From contig LNEX01000103.1 of NCBI GenBank assembly GCA_001464165.1, positions 1 through 15,504 on the forward strand: a DNA stretch of 15,504 nucleotides. The letters run 5' to 3'. Every line of letters starts with the position of its first letter. Position 1 is the stretch's first letter. Positions 1-7,718 of the stretch are shown here, piece after piece. The notes under the pieces were generated by a model that searched no databases, had not been told where the DNA came from, and worked only from the letters and a program-made list of their open reading frames with translations. The DNA is from a bacterium Ga0077546 (GTDB lineage: Bacteria > Cyanobacteriota > Vampirovibrionia > Obscuribacterales > Obscuribacteraceae). The translations under genes were made by a program, and so were the position numbers.

Positions 1-2
1 AA

Positions 3-944
3 GAATCTCCAATTCTTTCTATTATCGTCGATCTAGGAATCGTTAAACGCGACAATGAAGCCAAACTAAAACACATGATGGCTGAAGCGACTAAATTGAT
101 TCACAAAGAAGTATCGACTTCAGATCGCGACGTACTAATGAAGCGCTTAGAGCTAATCTTCTCAGGCTTGGAATCTGAAACACACAACGCCAGTGTGGCA
201 ATTTTCATCGCCAAAGATTTCGCTAAGGTTGTGCCTCTCAACTATAGAGCCACAGAAAGAGTAGTATTAGGCGATGCTTTCGCCGCCAGTGAAGTAGCCT
301 ATTCAGCAGCTAACTGTCCACGTTTTCACGTTCTTGTTGGTGGTGGCCATCTCGTTCGCCTCTTTGAAGCTACCGCAGATCAAATCGTTGAAATCAAAGA
401 AAATGAAAAACTAACTCATGTCGGCCATTTACTGAAATCGCATGACCATAGCAACCAGGCCGAAGAACATAAGATTCATGACGCAGTTGCTGAGCTATGT
501 AAATCTTTGCAGTGGCCTGTAGTTGTAATCGGAACAGCTCACTTCGGCGACACTTCTTCTCTATCAGAATATGTCATGTCTTCGCTTGACGGAAACTACG
601 AGCACGCTAGTACGGCAGATGTTCTCAAAGTTGCCAAAGAGCAAGTGGAAATATGGAAAACAGCTAAAGTAGTTAAAGAGCTTGAAGAGCTAGAAAAACT
701 TGGGCATGAAAAGCGCCTTGGTTCTGGCCTTGACGAAATAACCCAACTAATCAAAACCGGACGGGTAGAGAAGCTCTACCTAGAAGAATTAGAAGCACTG
801 GAAATCAAAAGCGGTAAAGAAAACCAGCTGTCGGTAAGTGATCAAATGATTTCTCTGACCTTCCAGTTTAATGGCGAAGTAGTATTTCTGCCGAGCAATA
901 GCCTAGCGAAATACGAAGGAATGGCGGCAGCTCTGCGCTACTAA
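3..944 (+). CDS. Bacterial eRF1-like (baeRF) family protein, 5' truncated by window edge
   Basis: The reading frame is open from base 3, so the gene starts left of the window; the ATG at 75 is internal. The visible part is about 313 residues. The segment around SVAIFIAKDFAKVVPL, followed by a GDAF step, a FHVLVGGGHLVRLFEA strand-turn-strand and a C-terminal AALRY, matches the bacterial archaeo-eukaryotic release-factor-like (baeRF) families, most like baeRF3. Such proteins resemble the middle and C-terminal domains of archaeal/eukaryotic eRF1 and are proposed to act on ribosomes or ribosome-associated RNA; the cellular role is not established. No signal peptide or membrane segment is visible. 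The gene faces the hydrogenase operon tail to tail across a shared terminator and is probably unrelated to it. Family assignment is fairly confident from the pattern; the sub-family number is less so. Confidence 0.72.
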   Translation, partial: ESPILSIIVDLGIVKRDNEAKLKHMMAEATKLIHKEVSTSDRDVLMKRLELIFSGLESETHNASVAIFIAKDFAKVVPLNYRATERVVLGDAFAASEVAYSAANCPRFHVLVGGGHLVRLFEATADQIVEIKENEKLTHVGHLLKSHDHSNQAEEHKIHDAVAELCKSLQWPVVVIGTAHFGDTSSLSEYVMSSLDGNYEHASTADVLKVAKEQVEIWKTAKVVKELEELEKLGHEKRLGSGLDEITQLIKTGRVEKLYLEELEALEIKSGKENQLSVSDQMISLTFQFNGEVVFLPSNSLAKYEGMAAALRY

Positions 945-975
945 GCATAAAGCTAGCAAAACCAGAAAGTAAAAC

Positions 976-1021
976 AAAAAGACTCAGGAGAGGGGCAATT
1001 GCTCACCTACTGAGTCTTTTT
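976..1021. terminator. Bidirectional intrinsic terminator between convergent genes
   Basis: A perfect 12-bp inverted repeat, AAAAAGACTCAG (976-987) and CTGAGTCTTTTT (1010-1021), forms a stem flanked by A-run/T-run on both sides. Either strand therefore gives a hairpin followed by U residues. It sits 32 bases after the baeRF stop and contains the stop codon of the leftward usp gene (1009-1007) in its loop, so it can end both transcripts. Confidence 0.8.
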
Positions 1022-1465
1022 GTCACCATGTGAATTGACAATCAATACAGAGCACTGGGCTTGAGTAGAGACCGATCGAGCGATACTTCCAAGGGTAAAC
1101 TTATTACTACCACGGTGGCCATGGGAACCGATCACAACAATTTCGGCTGGCCAAGTAGCAGCGTAATCAACAATCGAGTCAACAACAAAACCTTCTAAAA
1201 TCTCTTCATTAACAGATGCATCAGGAAAAAGTTCGCGCAACCGCTCAGCAGCTTGGTGAACAGCCTTTCGCCCCTGGTCACGAGCTTTTTGCTTAATCTC
1301 ATCAAGCACAGGCGACGGCAGAAAGCTCATGTGGCTTCCTACCAATAAAGAATCAACTACATGCACCACTGTAAAGTGCTCAGAGTCAGTCCATCGATGC
1401 TTGCCAATAAAATCGACAACATCTGAAGCGAAGGCACTTTGATCAATAGCAATCAATATATTCAC
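1007..1465 (-). CDS. Universal stress protein, UspA family, ATP-binding type
   Basis: A 152-residue single-domain Usp, the normal family length. It opens with MNILIAIDQS, the usual first strand with the nucleotide-contacting Asp, and carries near residues 122-137 the exact ATP-binding motif G-2X-G-9X-G-S (GSHG, then nine residues, then GS), so it should bind ATP like MJ0577-type Usps. The start is GTG at 1465 with GGGAG about seven bases upstream. It is the last gene of the hydrogenase operon, 56 bases after the CoA-transferase gene, and its stop lies inside the terminator loop. Usp genes are commonly induced by starvation or low oxygen; placement here suggests co-expression with the hydrogenase, which is inference. 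The partner or client is not known. Confidence 0.93.
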   Translation of the reverse strand: MNILIAIDQSAFASDVVDFIGKHRWTDSEHFTVVHVVDSLLVGSHMSFLPSPVLDEIKQKARDQGRKAVHQAAERLRELFPDASVNEEILEGFVVDSIVDYAATWPAEIVVIGSHGHRGSNKFTLGSIARSVSTQAQCSVLIVNSHGDKKTQ

Positions 1466-1521
1466 AACAATCTCCCAACAAGTCTACCTATCAAGTTTAC
1501 CTATCAATACTGCGGCTAGAG

Positions 1522-2703
1522 CTAGTGCCAGTGAATCAACTCGCAATCAGCTTCAAGCTTCTCTCTGAAATCTGGATGGGCAATTGATACAAGGGCCTGC
1601 ATTCTCGCCTTGAGGGTCTTGCCATAAAGCTGAGCGATACCAAACTCGGTGACCACATAGTGCACATCAGCGCGCGAAGTAACAACTCCGCTACCAATCG
1701 CTAAATTGGCAACAATTCTCGATATAGTGCCATTTTTAGCGGTCGATGGTAGGGCTATTATCGCCTTGCCATTCTTGGCCCGAGCGGCACCTCTAATGAA
1801 ATCAACCTGTCCACCGACACCGCTGTACAAATAATCACCAATTGAATCGGCTGCTACCTGGCCTGTTACATCAATTTGTAGAGCTGAATTTACCGCAGTC
1901 ATTTTATTGTTCTGCGAAATTACAAAAGGATCGTTAATATAGTCACTAGTTTGAAATTCAAAGAGCGGATTATCATTGACAAAGTCATAAAGGCGACGAC
2001 TACCAATAACAAAACTGACGGCGACTTTGCCTGGCAAGACGGTCTTGGCATCATTAGTAACTACACCTTTTTCAATTAGATCAATAACGCCGTCTGAAAG
2101 CATTTCACTATGAATACCAAGATCTCGTTTGTCGCCCAGCTGCAGCAAAATGGCGTTTGGTATTGAGCCAATACCCAGCTGTAATGTCGCCCCATCTTCA
2201 ATAAGCGATGCCACATTGCGACCAATCGCCTCTTCCACTGGTGTCGGCTCTTCAGCTAATAGTTCAGGCAACGCTCTATCGCACTCCACTACATAATCGA
2301 ACTTATCGATATGAACAAAGGCACGACCTAAAGTGCGCGGCATTTGTCTATTAACTTCGGCAATGACTATACGCGCTTTGCGACGTGCGGCAATAGTACA
2401 ATCTACTGATACACCATAGCTGCAATAGCCGTGAGCATCAGGCGGCGAAACTTGAATCATACAAACGTCAACAGGGACAATGTCGCGCTCAAAAAGAGCC
2501 GGTATCTCACTTAAGAAAACCGGCATGTAGTCGGCCCTTCCTTCATTCACCGACTGGCGAACATTTTCACCTATAAAAAGCGCATGCACTCTAAACGACT
2601 CAGCGTACTCTCGACGAGCGTATTCTGCTCGCCCCATGGTCAATAGATGCAAAATCGTAACGTCGCGCAAATGCGCTGCCCGAGCCAGCATACCTTCAAT
2701 CAA
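1522..2703 (-). CDS. Acetyl-CoA hydrolase/transferase family protein (4-hydroxybutyrate CoA-transferase-like)
   Basis: Members move CoA between acyl-CoA and a carboxylic acid, or hydrolyse acetyl-CoA. Numbering from the TTG at 2703, visible motifs are SPPDAHGYCSYGVSVD (86-101), the glycine-rich LQLGIGSIPNAI (174-185), IHSEMLSDG with Glu200 in the place of the catalytic glutamate that forms the CoA thioester, and the C-terminal VTEFGIAQLYGKT and IAHPDFREKL blocks. The TTG at 2703 is only a formal start: the same frame continues upstream to about 2829 and encodes YRQKLVSAAEAAQKITSGDS, the normal family N-terminus, but with no ATG, GTG or TTG before the in-frame TAG at 2832-2830. True length would be about 430 residues, the usual size. 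It follows hydA directly in the operon, pointing to fermentative acyl-CoA metabolism; the substrate cannot be told from sequence. Confidence 0.88.
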   Translation of the reverse strand: MIEGMLARAAHLRDVTILHLLTMGRAEYARREYAESFRVHALFIGENVRQSVNEGRADYMPVFLSEIPALFERDIVPVDVCMIQVSPPDAHGYCSYGVSVDCTIAARRKARIVIAEVNRQMPRTLGRAFVHIDKFDYVVECDRALPELLAEEPTPVEEAIGRNVASLIEDGATLQLGIGSIPNAILLQLGDKRDLGIHSEMLSDGVIDLIEKGVVTNDAKTVLPGKVAVSFVIGSRRLYDFVNDNPLFEFQTSDYINDPFVISQNNKMTAVNSALQIDVTGQVAADSIGDYLYSGVGGQVDFIRGAARAKNGKAIIALPSTAKNGTISRIVANLAIGSGVVTSRADVHYVVTEFGIAQLYGKTLKARMQALVSIAHPDFREKLEADCELIHWH

Positions 2704-2850
2704 ACTAGCTGGAGCAGCGGCATTCGAATGAATATATACAGAATCGCCTGAAGTAATCTTTTGAGCAGCTTCAGCAGCACTGACGAGCTTTTGCCTATAT
2801 CTTAAATTCTCCCGGTCTTGGCTTCTTAGCTACAAGTCGAATACTAGCTA

Positions 2851-4170
2851 TTATTTGTAAACAACTTGCACCATATGTGTAGCACATGTATTGCAGGGAT
2901 CGTAGGCCCTCACAAGAGTCTCTAGTTTAGCTTGTATCGAGTCTGCCTGCTCTTCTTTTAGGCCAGCAACCAGTTGACGAATATCGCTCTCAATACGAGC
3001 TGTGTTTTGAGCAGAGGGCGTTATCATATCGGCAGCAACGACTTTACCCGACAGATCTAATTCATAGAAATGATAGAGAGTGCCTCTTGGACATTCTACA
3101 GCACCGGTCTTGGCACCGGCTCTCTTTTCAAGAAGCGGCGCTTGATGGATAAACTTACTATTGCTTCCCCCGGGACTAGCGGCCAGTAAAGTCTCAATAA
3201 TAACTTTCGAGCGATCAATAGCCTCGACTAATTCGATAGCCTGAGCCAAGTTGTTCAAGATTGTATTGTGGCTCTTGCTTGCCAACGGGCTCTTTTCATA
3301 AAGAGCCAAAGCTGTTGGTCTCAACCTCTCAGCAAACATTGCCAACCGCGCTAACGAACCGACCATAAAAGGCTGCCCATCAAAAGTAGACTGCTTGGCA
3401 TGACTGTAGCGAACGACCTTTTCATTTAAATAGTGCCGATACTCATCTACGTTGGCTTGAAAACCAGTACTTGTTCTTATCTCTTCACCAAAATAGCCAT
3501 AACCATCTTGAGCGGGAATCAAAGCCGAATATACAGGTGCAACACCTTGACCGAAGGCTACATTCAAGCCAGCCAAAAGCCTATATAGATTCATAGCATT
3601 CTCTTGATTTTGGTCAAGTAACTTACCCATCTCAACAAGCTGCTCTTTGTCTGGATAACTCGACAATCCACCAACATGCAAATTAACAGGGTGAAAGGGC
3701 CTGCCACCAACAATAGTTTGAATGGTTGAACCAAGCGAGCGTAATTGCTTCCATATCTCAAACTCAGCAGGATGCTGGCTGGCAAGGGTCATTAAATCGC
3801 CAACATTAAGAAAGTCAGGCAAAGCTAAAGCGCAAATGTGAGTGGCGTGAGATTCAATAATCATGCCCAAATGCATCAGTTCACGGTGCAATAAATCACG
3901 ACTGGCGGGCACAAAACCGAATATGCCCTCTATCGATTTAATTGCTGCCACCACGTGCCCAGTAGAACAAATGGCACAAACTCTGGATGTAATATGAGGA
4001 ATTTCGTCATACATATGCCCAAGAACAATGCGCTCAAAAAACCGAGCACCTTCAAAGACATTCAGCTGCACATCTGCAATAACACCGTTCTCAAAGTTAA
4101 CAGTTACTGCAGCGTGACCCTCTACGCGACAAATCTCACTAATCTCTATTGATTTGCGCTCAATATCCAT
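2851..4170 (-). CDS. hydA: Group 3b [NiFe] hydrogenase large (alpha) subunit
   Basis: This subunit holds the NiFe(CN)2CO active site that splits or forms H2 in the cytoplasm. Both ligand motifs are present: RVCAICSTGH near the N-terminus (Cys65, Cys68) and DPCNTCATH at the C-terminus (Cys426, Cys429). The Ala in CAIC replaces the Gly of many other groups. At 439 residues it matches sulfhydrogenase alpha subunits rather than the longer group 1 enzymes. After His432 there are only seven residues (MVQVVYK), which would be the tail removed by the maturation protease; Pyrococcus furiosus SHI also has a very short tail. The start is ATG at 4170, 37 bases after hydD. With hydB, hydG and hydD it completes the four-subunit complex that couples H2 to NAD(P)H. 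Confidence 0.95.
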   Translation of the reverse strand: MDIERKSIEISEICRVEGHAAVTVNFENGVIADVQLNVFEGARFFERIVLGHMYDEIPHITSRVCAICSTGHVVAAIKSIEGIFGFVPASRDLLHRELMHLGMIIESHATHICALALPDFLNVGDLMTLASQHPAEFEIWKQLRSLGSTIQTIVGGRPFHPVNLHVGGLSSYPDKEQLVEMGKLLDQNQENAMNLYRLLAGLNVAFGQGVAPVYSALIPAQDGYGYFGEEIRTSTGFQANVDEYRHYLNEKVVRYSHAKQSTFDGQPFMVGSLARLAMFAERLRPTALALYEKSPLASKSHNTILNNLAQAIELVEAIDRSKVIIETLLAASPGGSNSKFIHQAPLLEKRAGAKTGAVECPRGTLYHFYELDLSGKVVAADMITPSAQNTARIESDIRQLVAGLKEEQADSIQAKLETLVRAYDPCNTCATHMVQVVYK

Positions 4171-4207
4171 TATTCTTCTACCCCAAGGCTCTGCTCTGAT
4201 CTTGCCG

Positions 4208-4978
4208 TTAAACTGCTTTCTTATCCATGCGCTCGAAAAGATGTTCGGGGGCCCCGAATGCTTTCAAGCGACTGTAAATCTCGTCGACGTCATAGCCTTT
4301 CTCCGAAAGAATGATCTTCATTGCTTCAATCTGAGGCTCATCGCACACACCCCAGCAGCCATAACAGGCAGCACCCACACTGGGACAAAGAGCACCACAT
4401 CCTGCAGCTGTAATTGGCCCTAGACATGGCGCATTCTTCTCAATTAAAACACAGGGATTCTCTTTCATCTTGCACTCAAGGCAAACAGGCTTACTGGTTA
4501 TGTAGGGCAGCTGCTCGCGCAGCAGACTAGCAGTCACTGCAAGAAATTGAGTAGCATTGATTGGGCAGCCAGAAAGTGATACATCAACTTTGACATAGTG
4601 CTCAAGTGGTTGAGCCGGCAAAAATGACAAAGTTGAATCATTACCATAAACTGCCTGCATCATAGATTTAGCAGTGCACTGTTGACACGAAGCTTTTTGC
4701 AAACAACCAGTGGTGGCACAATTACCAACCGCCACAAGCCAGCGCGAATTAGCGCGTATTTTAGTGAGCTTCTCTAAATCGTGGTTCTGACTGACACTGC
4801 CTTCTACAAATGTGATATCAACGGGGCCATCTTCGTTTCGACTCTGCGCAAATGGAAAACTCTTGATACGCACATAAGGCAAAAGCTGATCGAGATTTTC
4901 TAGTATCACTAGCAATTCGCCAGCACAGCCAGTCAAGCCCTCAACAGATATAGTCGGTAGTACTTTAGCAACACTCAT
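4208..4978 (-). CDS. hydD: Group 3b [NiFe] hydrogenase small (delta) subunit
   Basis: The 256-residue small subunit carries electrons from the NiFe site through FeS clusters. Visible pieces: an N-terminal proximal-cluster region (GLTGCAGE, Cys18), VEGSVS (58-63), a VAVGNCATTG step (Cys87), LSGCPIN (Cys138), and a ferredoxin-like C-terminus with cysteines at 166, 169, 176, 185, 194, 198, 205, 208 and 212 for the other clusters. Most small subunits have CxxC at the first site (such as CEGC or CTGC); here the second Cys is Glu21, so one expected thiolate ligand of the proximal [4Fe-4S] cluster is missing (see findings). The ATG at 4978 overlaps the hydG stop as ATGA, indicating translational coupling. 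Confidence 0.94.
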   Translation of the reverse strand: MSVAKVLPTISVEGLTGCAGELLVILENLDQLLPYVRIKSFPFAQSRNEDGPVDITFVEGSVSQNHDLEKLTKIRANSRWLVAVGNCATTGCLQKASCQQCTAKSMMQAVYGNDSTLSFLPAQPLEHYVKVDVSLSGCPINATQFLAVTASLLREQLPYITSKPVCLECKMKENPCVLIEKNAPCLGPITAAGCGALCPSVGAACYGCWGVCDEPQIEAMKIILSEKGYDVDEIYSRLKAFGAPEHLFERMDKKAV

Positions 4979-5880
4979 ATCTGAATTTTCTCGCGAGGAT
5001 ATTCTATAACTTCATGCATATTAGCCAACTCAGTCACTTGAAAAACTGGTCCTTCCTGGCAGGCAAACTTTCCACCTATAAAGCAATGACCGCATTTACC
5101 AATGCCACACTTCATGTGCCTTTCTAATGAAAGCCAGATTCTCTCATCAGCAATACCCTTACGCCGTAAGCTCTCTACTGCAAACCTGTACATGACAGGT
5201 GGGCCACAAATAGCCACTTGCATATCGCTGGAAAGCTCGGCAACATCTATTAGATCGGTAACTCGACCAGCGTCGATATCTAAGTTAGCAATATGGCAAA
5301 CAGTGACATCTTCAGCTGCCAAAAACAATTCAAGCTCATGACTCTGGCGCAGCGCCATCAACTCATCGGCAAATAAAATCTCATCGCTATGTTTCATGCC
5401 ATAAATGAGCACCAAGCGTCCGTAGTCTTGGCGATGATTAATCAAATATTGCCAAACAGAACGCAGAGGCGCAACACCGAGGCCGCCTGCAATCATGCAA
5501 ACGTTCTGCCCTTTGTACAATTCAACAGGAAAGCCGTGACCATAGGGGCCCCTTAACCCAACCCAGTCTCCGAGCTTTAAATCAAACAGGGCTTTGGTCA
5601 CTCTACCAGCTTTGCGAATAAGCAATGGTAGGGTTCCACCAACTCGCCCAGAGCAAACCGAAATAGGGCTCTCACCCACACCTGGAATCCAGAGCTCAAC
5701 AAACTGACCTGGTAAGCAAGAACTAAAAATCGGGTCAATTTGCTCAAACTCGAACAAGTAATTATCGTAAGCCATCTCAGTTACTTTACTGAGAATAGCC
5801 CTAGTGGGCAAATAGGCCGTACAAGTATTTGCAGCACAACTAGAGGGTGGACATTTAGACTCTGAATTATTCTCAGGCAT
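4975..5880 (-). CDS. hydG: Group 3b hydrogenase FAD/NAD(P)-binding (gamma) subunit
   Basis: A 301-residue ferredoxin-NADP+ reductase-fold subunit that passes electrons between the FeS chain and NAD(P)+. The FAD-binding barrel includes LPGQFVELWIPG and SPISVCSG; the nucleotide domain has GGLGVAPLRSVW and CGPPVMYRFAV; the C-terminus has the PyrK-like [2Fe-2S] set CGIGKCGHC with a further Cys at FACQ. I chose the ATG at 5880, preceded by GAGG six bases away, over the TTG at 5892. This start overlaps the hydB stop by 8 bases. The N-terminus carries an extra cysteine series, CPPSSCAANTC (Cys10, 15, 20), before the conserved domain begins near YLPTRA. The gene ends in an ATGA overlap with hydD. Confidence 0.94.
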   Translation of the reverse strand: MPENNSESKCPPSSCAANTCTAYLPTRAILSKVTEMAYDNYLFEFEQIDPIFSSCLPGQFVELWIPGVGESPISVCSGRVGGTLPLLIRKAGRVTKALFDLKLGDWVGLRGPYGHGFPVELYKGQNVCMIAGGLGVAPLRSVWQYLINHRQDYGRLVLIYGMKHSDEILFADELMALRQSHELELFLAAEDVTVCHIANLDIDAGRVTDLIDVAELSSDMQVAICGPPVMYRFAVESLRRKGIADERIWLSLERHMKCGIGKCGHCFIGGKFACQEGPVFQVTELANMHEVIEYPREKIQI

Positions 5881-6925
5881 CAGACACCTCAACGTTTTTT
5901 GCAGCAGAAGACACTTGTAATGCTTTAACCACAGCCACTATATCGTCAATGCCAGATGGGCACGAAACAGTGCAGCGACCGCAGCCAACACAGGTCTTAT
6001 CGGCATAGGCATCATCAAAGCCATGCAACTTGTGCCTGTACCAAAACTTCAGGCGATCCACGGGAGTGGGACGAAAATTAAAGTCACCACTAACTTTAGC
6101 AAAGCCAGTGAATTGACAACTATCCCATTCACGCTTACGCGAGCCAGAATCGTTGTTGAGACCAGCTATATCAACTAAATCAAAGCAATAACAAGTTGGG
6201 CAAACCGGCGTACAACTGCCGCAACTAAGACAACGCTCGCCAAGTTCATCCCATAACTTGTTGTCCCACTCGCCTTCCATAGTCACTTTCAAATTGCCAG
6301 AGCTAAAACCGTTGGTGAAAGCTGCCGAGCGGGTTTCCCAAAAATTATGATTACGCTCATGATCTTTTTCTGTAGCACTAGCGAGAATTGGTTGCGCTAA
6401 AGCAATGAACTCATCTCCAGCGGGAGTCAAAGCTTCAATAAAATAATCAGTATTGATATCAGTAAGAAAAATGTCATAGCCGGCCTTGGCGCAGTCACTA
6501 CCCATCGACTGACAAAAGCAGTGCTTATCAGGCATGCAAGAATGGCCGATAACAAAACTAGCTTCTCTTTGCCTCATGTAGTGGCTATCGGCATGACCAG
6601 AAGCAAATATCTTATCCATAATGCCTAGGCCGGCTAAGTCGCAAGGATGAACACCAAAAATTACTTTGAATTCAAGCTCTGGTTGGTTCTCGTAGATGCC
6701 ATCTTTATCGTATGTAATGAGCGTTTCGCTCGGAGGATAGAAAAATTTCTTGGGCGGCAAAATTGTGCGTATAGCATCAAAGGCAATCTCACTAGCTGAT
6801 TGAACAGCGCGAAAGGCAAATGACTGATCCGATACTTTCACTGCAGCATACACAGTGCCCATTTGCCCCAGAAGGGAAAAAAATTGGTCAAAGTCAGATT
6901 TAGGTAGGGTGAAACTTTTTTGCAC
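5873..6925 (-). CDS. hydB: Group 3b hydrogenase 4Fe-4S electron-transfer (beta) subunit
   Basis: A 350-residue member of the sulfhydrogenase beta / AsrA-like family. It has GVHPCDLAGL (91-100), a Cys-rich HSCMPDKHCFCQSMG stretch (128-142), then two ferredoxin-type [4Fe-4S] motifs: CLSCGSCTPVCP (Cys232, 235, 238, 242) and CVGCGRCTVSCP (Cys312, 315, 318, 322). The subunit links the flavin subunit and the catalytic dimer; in Pyrococcus sulfhydrogenases it is tied to the reported S0 or polysulfide reduction in vitro. The start is GTG at 6925, with TGAGGA just upstream. It is first of the four structural genes and lies after an 83-base gap behind hypB, the largest gap in the operon between clearly intact genes; that gap holds two palindromes listed separately. 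Confidence 0.94.
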   Translation of the reverse strand: MQKSFTLPKSDFDQFFSLLGQMGTVYAAVKVSDQSFAFRAVQSASEIAFDAIRTILPPKKFFYPPSETLITYDKDGIYENQPELEFKVIFGVHPCDLAGLGIMDKIFASGHADSHYMRQREASFVIGHSCMPDKHCFCQSMGSDCAKAGYDIFLTDINTDYFIEALTPAGDEFIALAQPILASATEKDHERNHNFWETRSAAFTNGFSSGNLKVTMEGEWDNKLWDELGERCLSCGSCTPVCPTCYCFDLVDIAGLNNDSGSRKREWDSCQFTGFAKVSGDFNFRPTPVDRLKFWYRHKLHGFDDAYADKTCVGCGRCTVSCPSGIDDIVAVVKALQVSSAAKNVEVSDA

Positions 6926-6940
6926 GTTTTCCTCACTAAC

Positions 6941-6956
6941 AACACTTTAGAGTGTT
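6941..6956. promoter_or_regulatory. Perfect 6-4-6 inverted repeat upstream of hydB
   Basis: AACACT-TTAG-AGTGTT is a perfect 16-base inverted repeat, 15 bases before the hydB start and just ahead of its ribosome-binding site. The central part has the 5-4-5 geometry of Crp/Fnr-family sites (as in TTGAT-N4-ATCAA) but not that sequence. It could be an operator for an internal promoter or an mRNA hairpin that modulates hydB translation. Function is inferred from position only. Confidence 0.35.
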
Positions 6957-6991
6957 TACTGATTAGAGCTGATTTTTGCCTTTTCAACATC

Positions 6992-7003
6992 AACCGATCG
7001 GTT
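6992..7003. promoter_or_regulatory. 12-bp perfect palindrome between hypB and hydB
   Basis: AACCGATCGGTT is a perfect palindrome 5 bases after the hypB stop and 66 bases before the hydB start. It is too short and lacks a T-run to be a terminator. A dimeric regulator site or simple chance are both possible. Together with the 6941-6956 repeat it makes the hypB-hydB gap the best candidate for an internal regulatory point. Confidence 0.28.
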
Positions 7004-7008
7004 TAAAT

Positions 7009-7683
7009 TCAACTCGATACGACTTTTGTCTGTACCTTTTTGCTCAGCCAAGCATTCCATTCTGTCAAACCCGTTTTATCTTTAGATGAAACAACGAAGG
7101 TTTCAACTTCAGGATTCAAAACCCGAATGTTTTCTATGGCTCTATTAATATCAAAATCTACGTAAGGCAGCAGATCACACTTGGTGAATACCACAGCGTC
7201 GCAACTGCGAAAAATAACTGGGTATTTAATAGGCTTATCATCTCCCTCTGTCACCGAAAGCAAAACAACCCGCCGGTGCTCGCCCAGCTTGAAATCAGCC
7301 GGACAGACTAAGTTGCCAACATTCTCAATCAAAAGCAGTTCAACCCCTTGCAGAGGCTCAGAATGTAAGAATCGAGCGACCATTTGGGCATCGAGATGGC
7401 AACTACGACCCGTGCAAATCTGAAAAACGGCCGCTCCAACACGGCGAAGCCTTTCAGCGTCTAAGTTACCGACCATATCGCCTTCCACCACAAAAATATT
7501 GTGTTTCGGCGCCAAAGCTGCAACCGTGGCCTCAAGCAAGGTAGTCTTGCCAGCCCCTGGAGCACTCATAATATTAACGGCTGTTAGGCCTAACTCGTCG
7601 AAATGCTCGCGGTTATGAGCTGCGAGGTCGTCGTTACCTGCAAGAATTCGCTCAAGCATGTGTTCGTCAGAAGAATCGTGCAC
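7009..7683 (-). CDS. hypB: Hydrogenase nickel incorporation GTPase HypB
   Basis: HypB is the GTPase that, with HypA, loads nickel into the hydrogenase large subunit. The 224-residue protein has the P-loop SAPGAGKTT (40-48), a GDM motif at 68-70, the conserved G-domain metal site CH (Cys95-His96) with Cys127 in ENVGNLVCP, and the guanine-specificity motif TKCD. It lacks the long histidine-rich or CxxCGC N-terminal nickel store of some HypBs; the N-terminus has only scattered His. The start is GTG at 7683 with AGGTGG about ten bases upstream. It follows hypA by 35 bases and precedes the structural genes. Confidence 0.96.
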   Translation of the reverse strand: MHDSSDEHMLERILAGNDDLAAHNREHFDELGLTAVNIMSAPGAGKTTLLEATVAALAPKHNIFVVEGDMVGNLDAERLRRVGAAVFQICTGRSCHLDAQMVARFLHSEPLQGVELLLIENVGNLVCPADFKLGEHRRVVLLSVTEGDDKPIKYPVIFRSCDAVVFTKCDLLPYVDFDINRAIENIRVLNPEVETFVVSSKDKTGLTEWNAWLSKKVQTKVVSS

Positions 7684-7718
7684 TTAAATCATCCACCTGT
7701 TCTATACAAAAGAACTAT

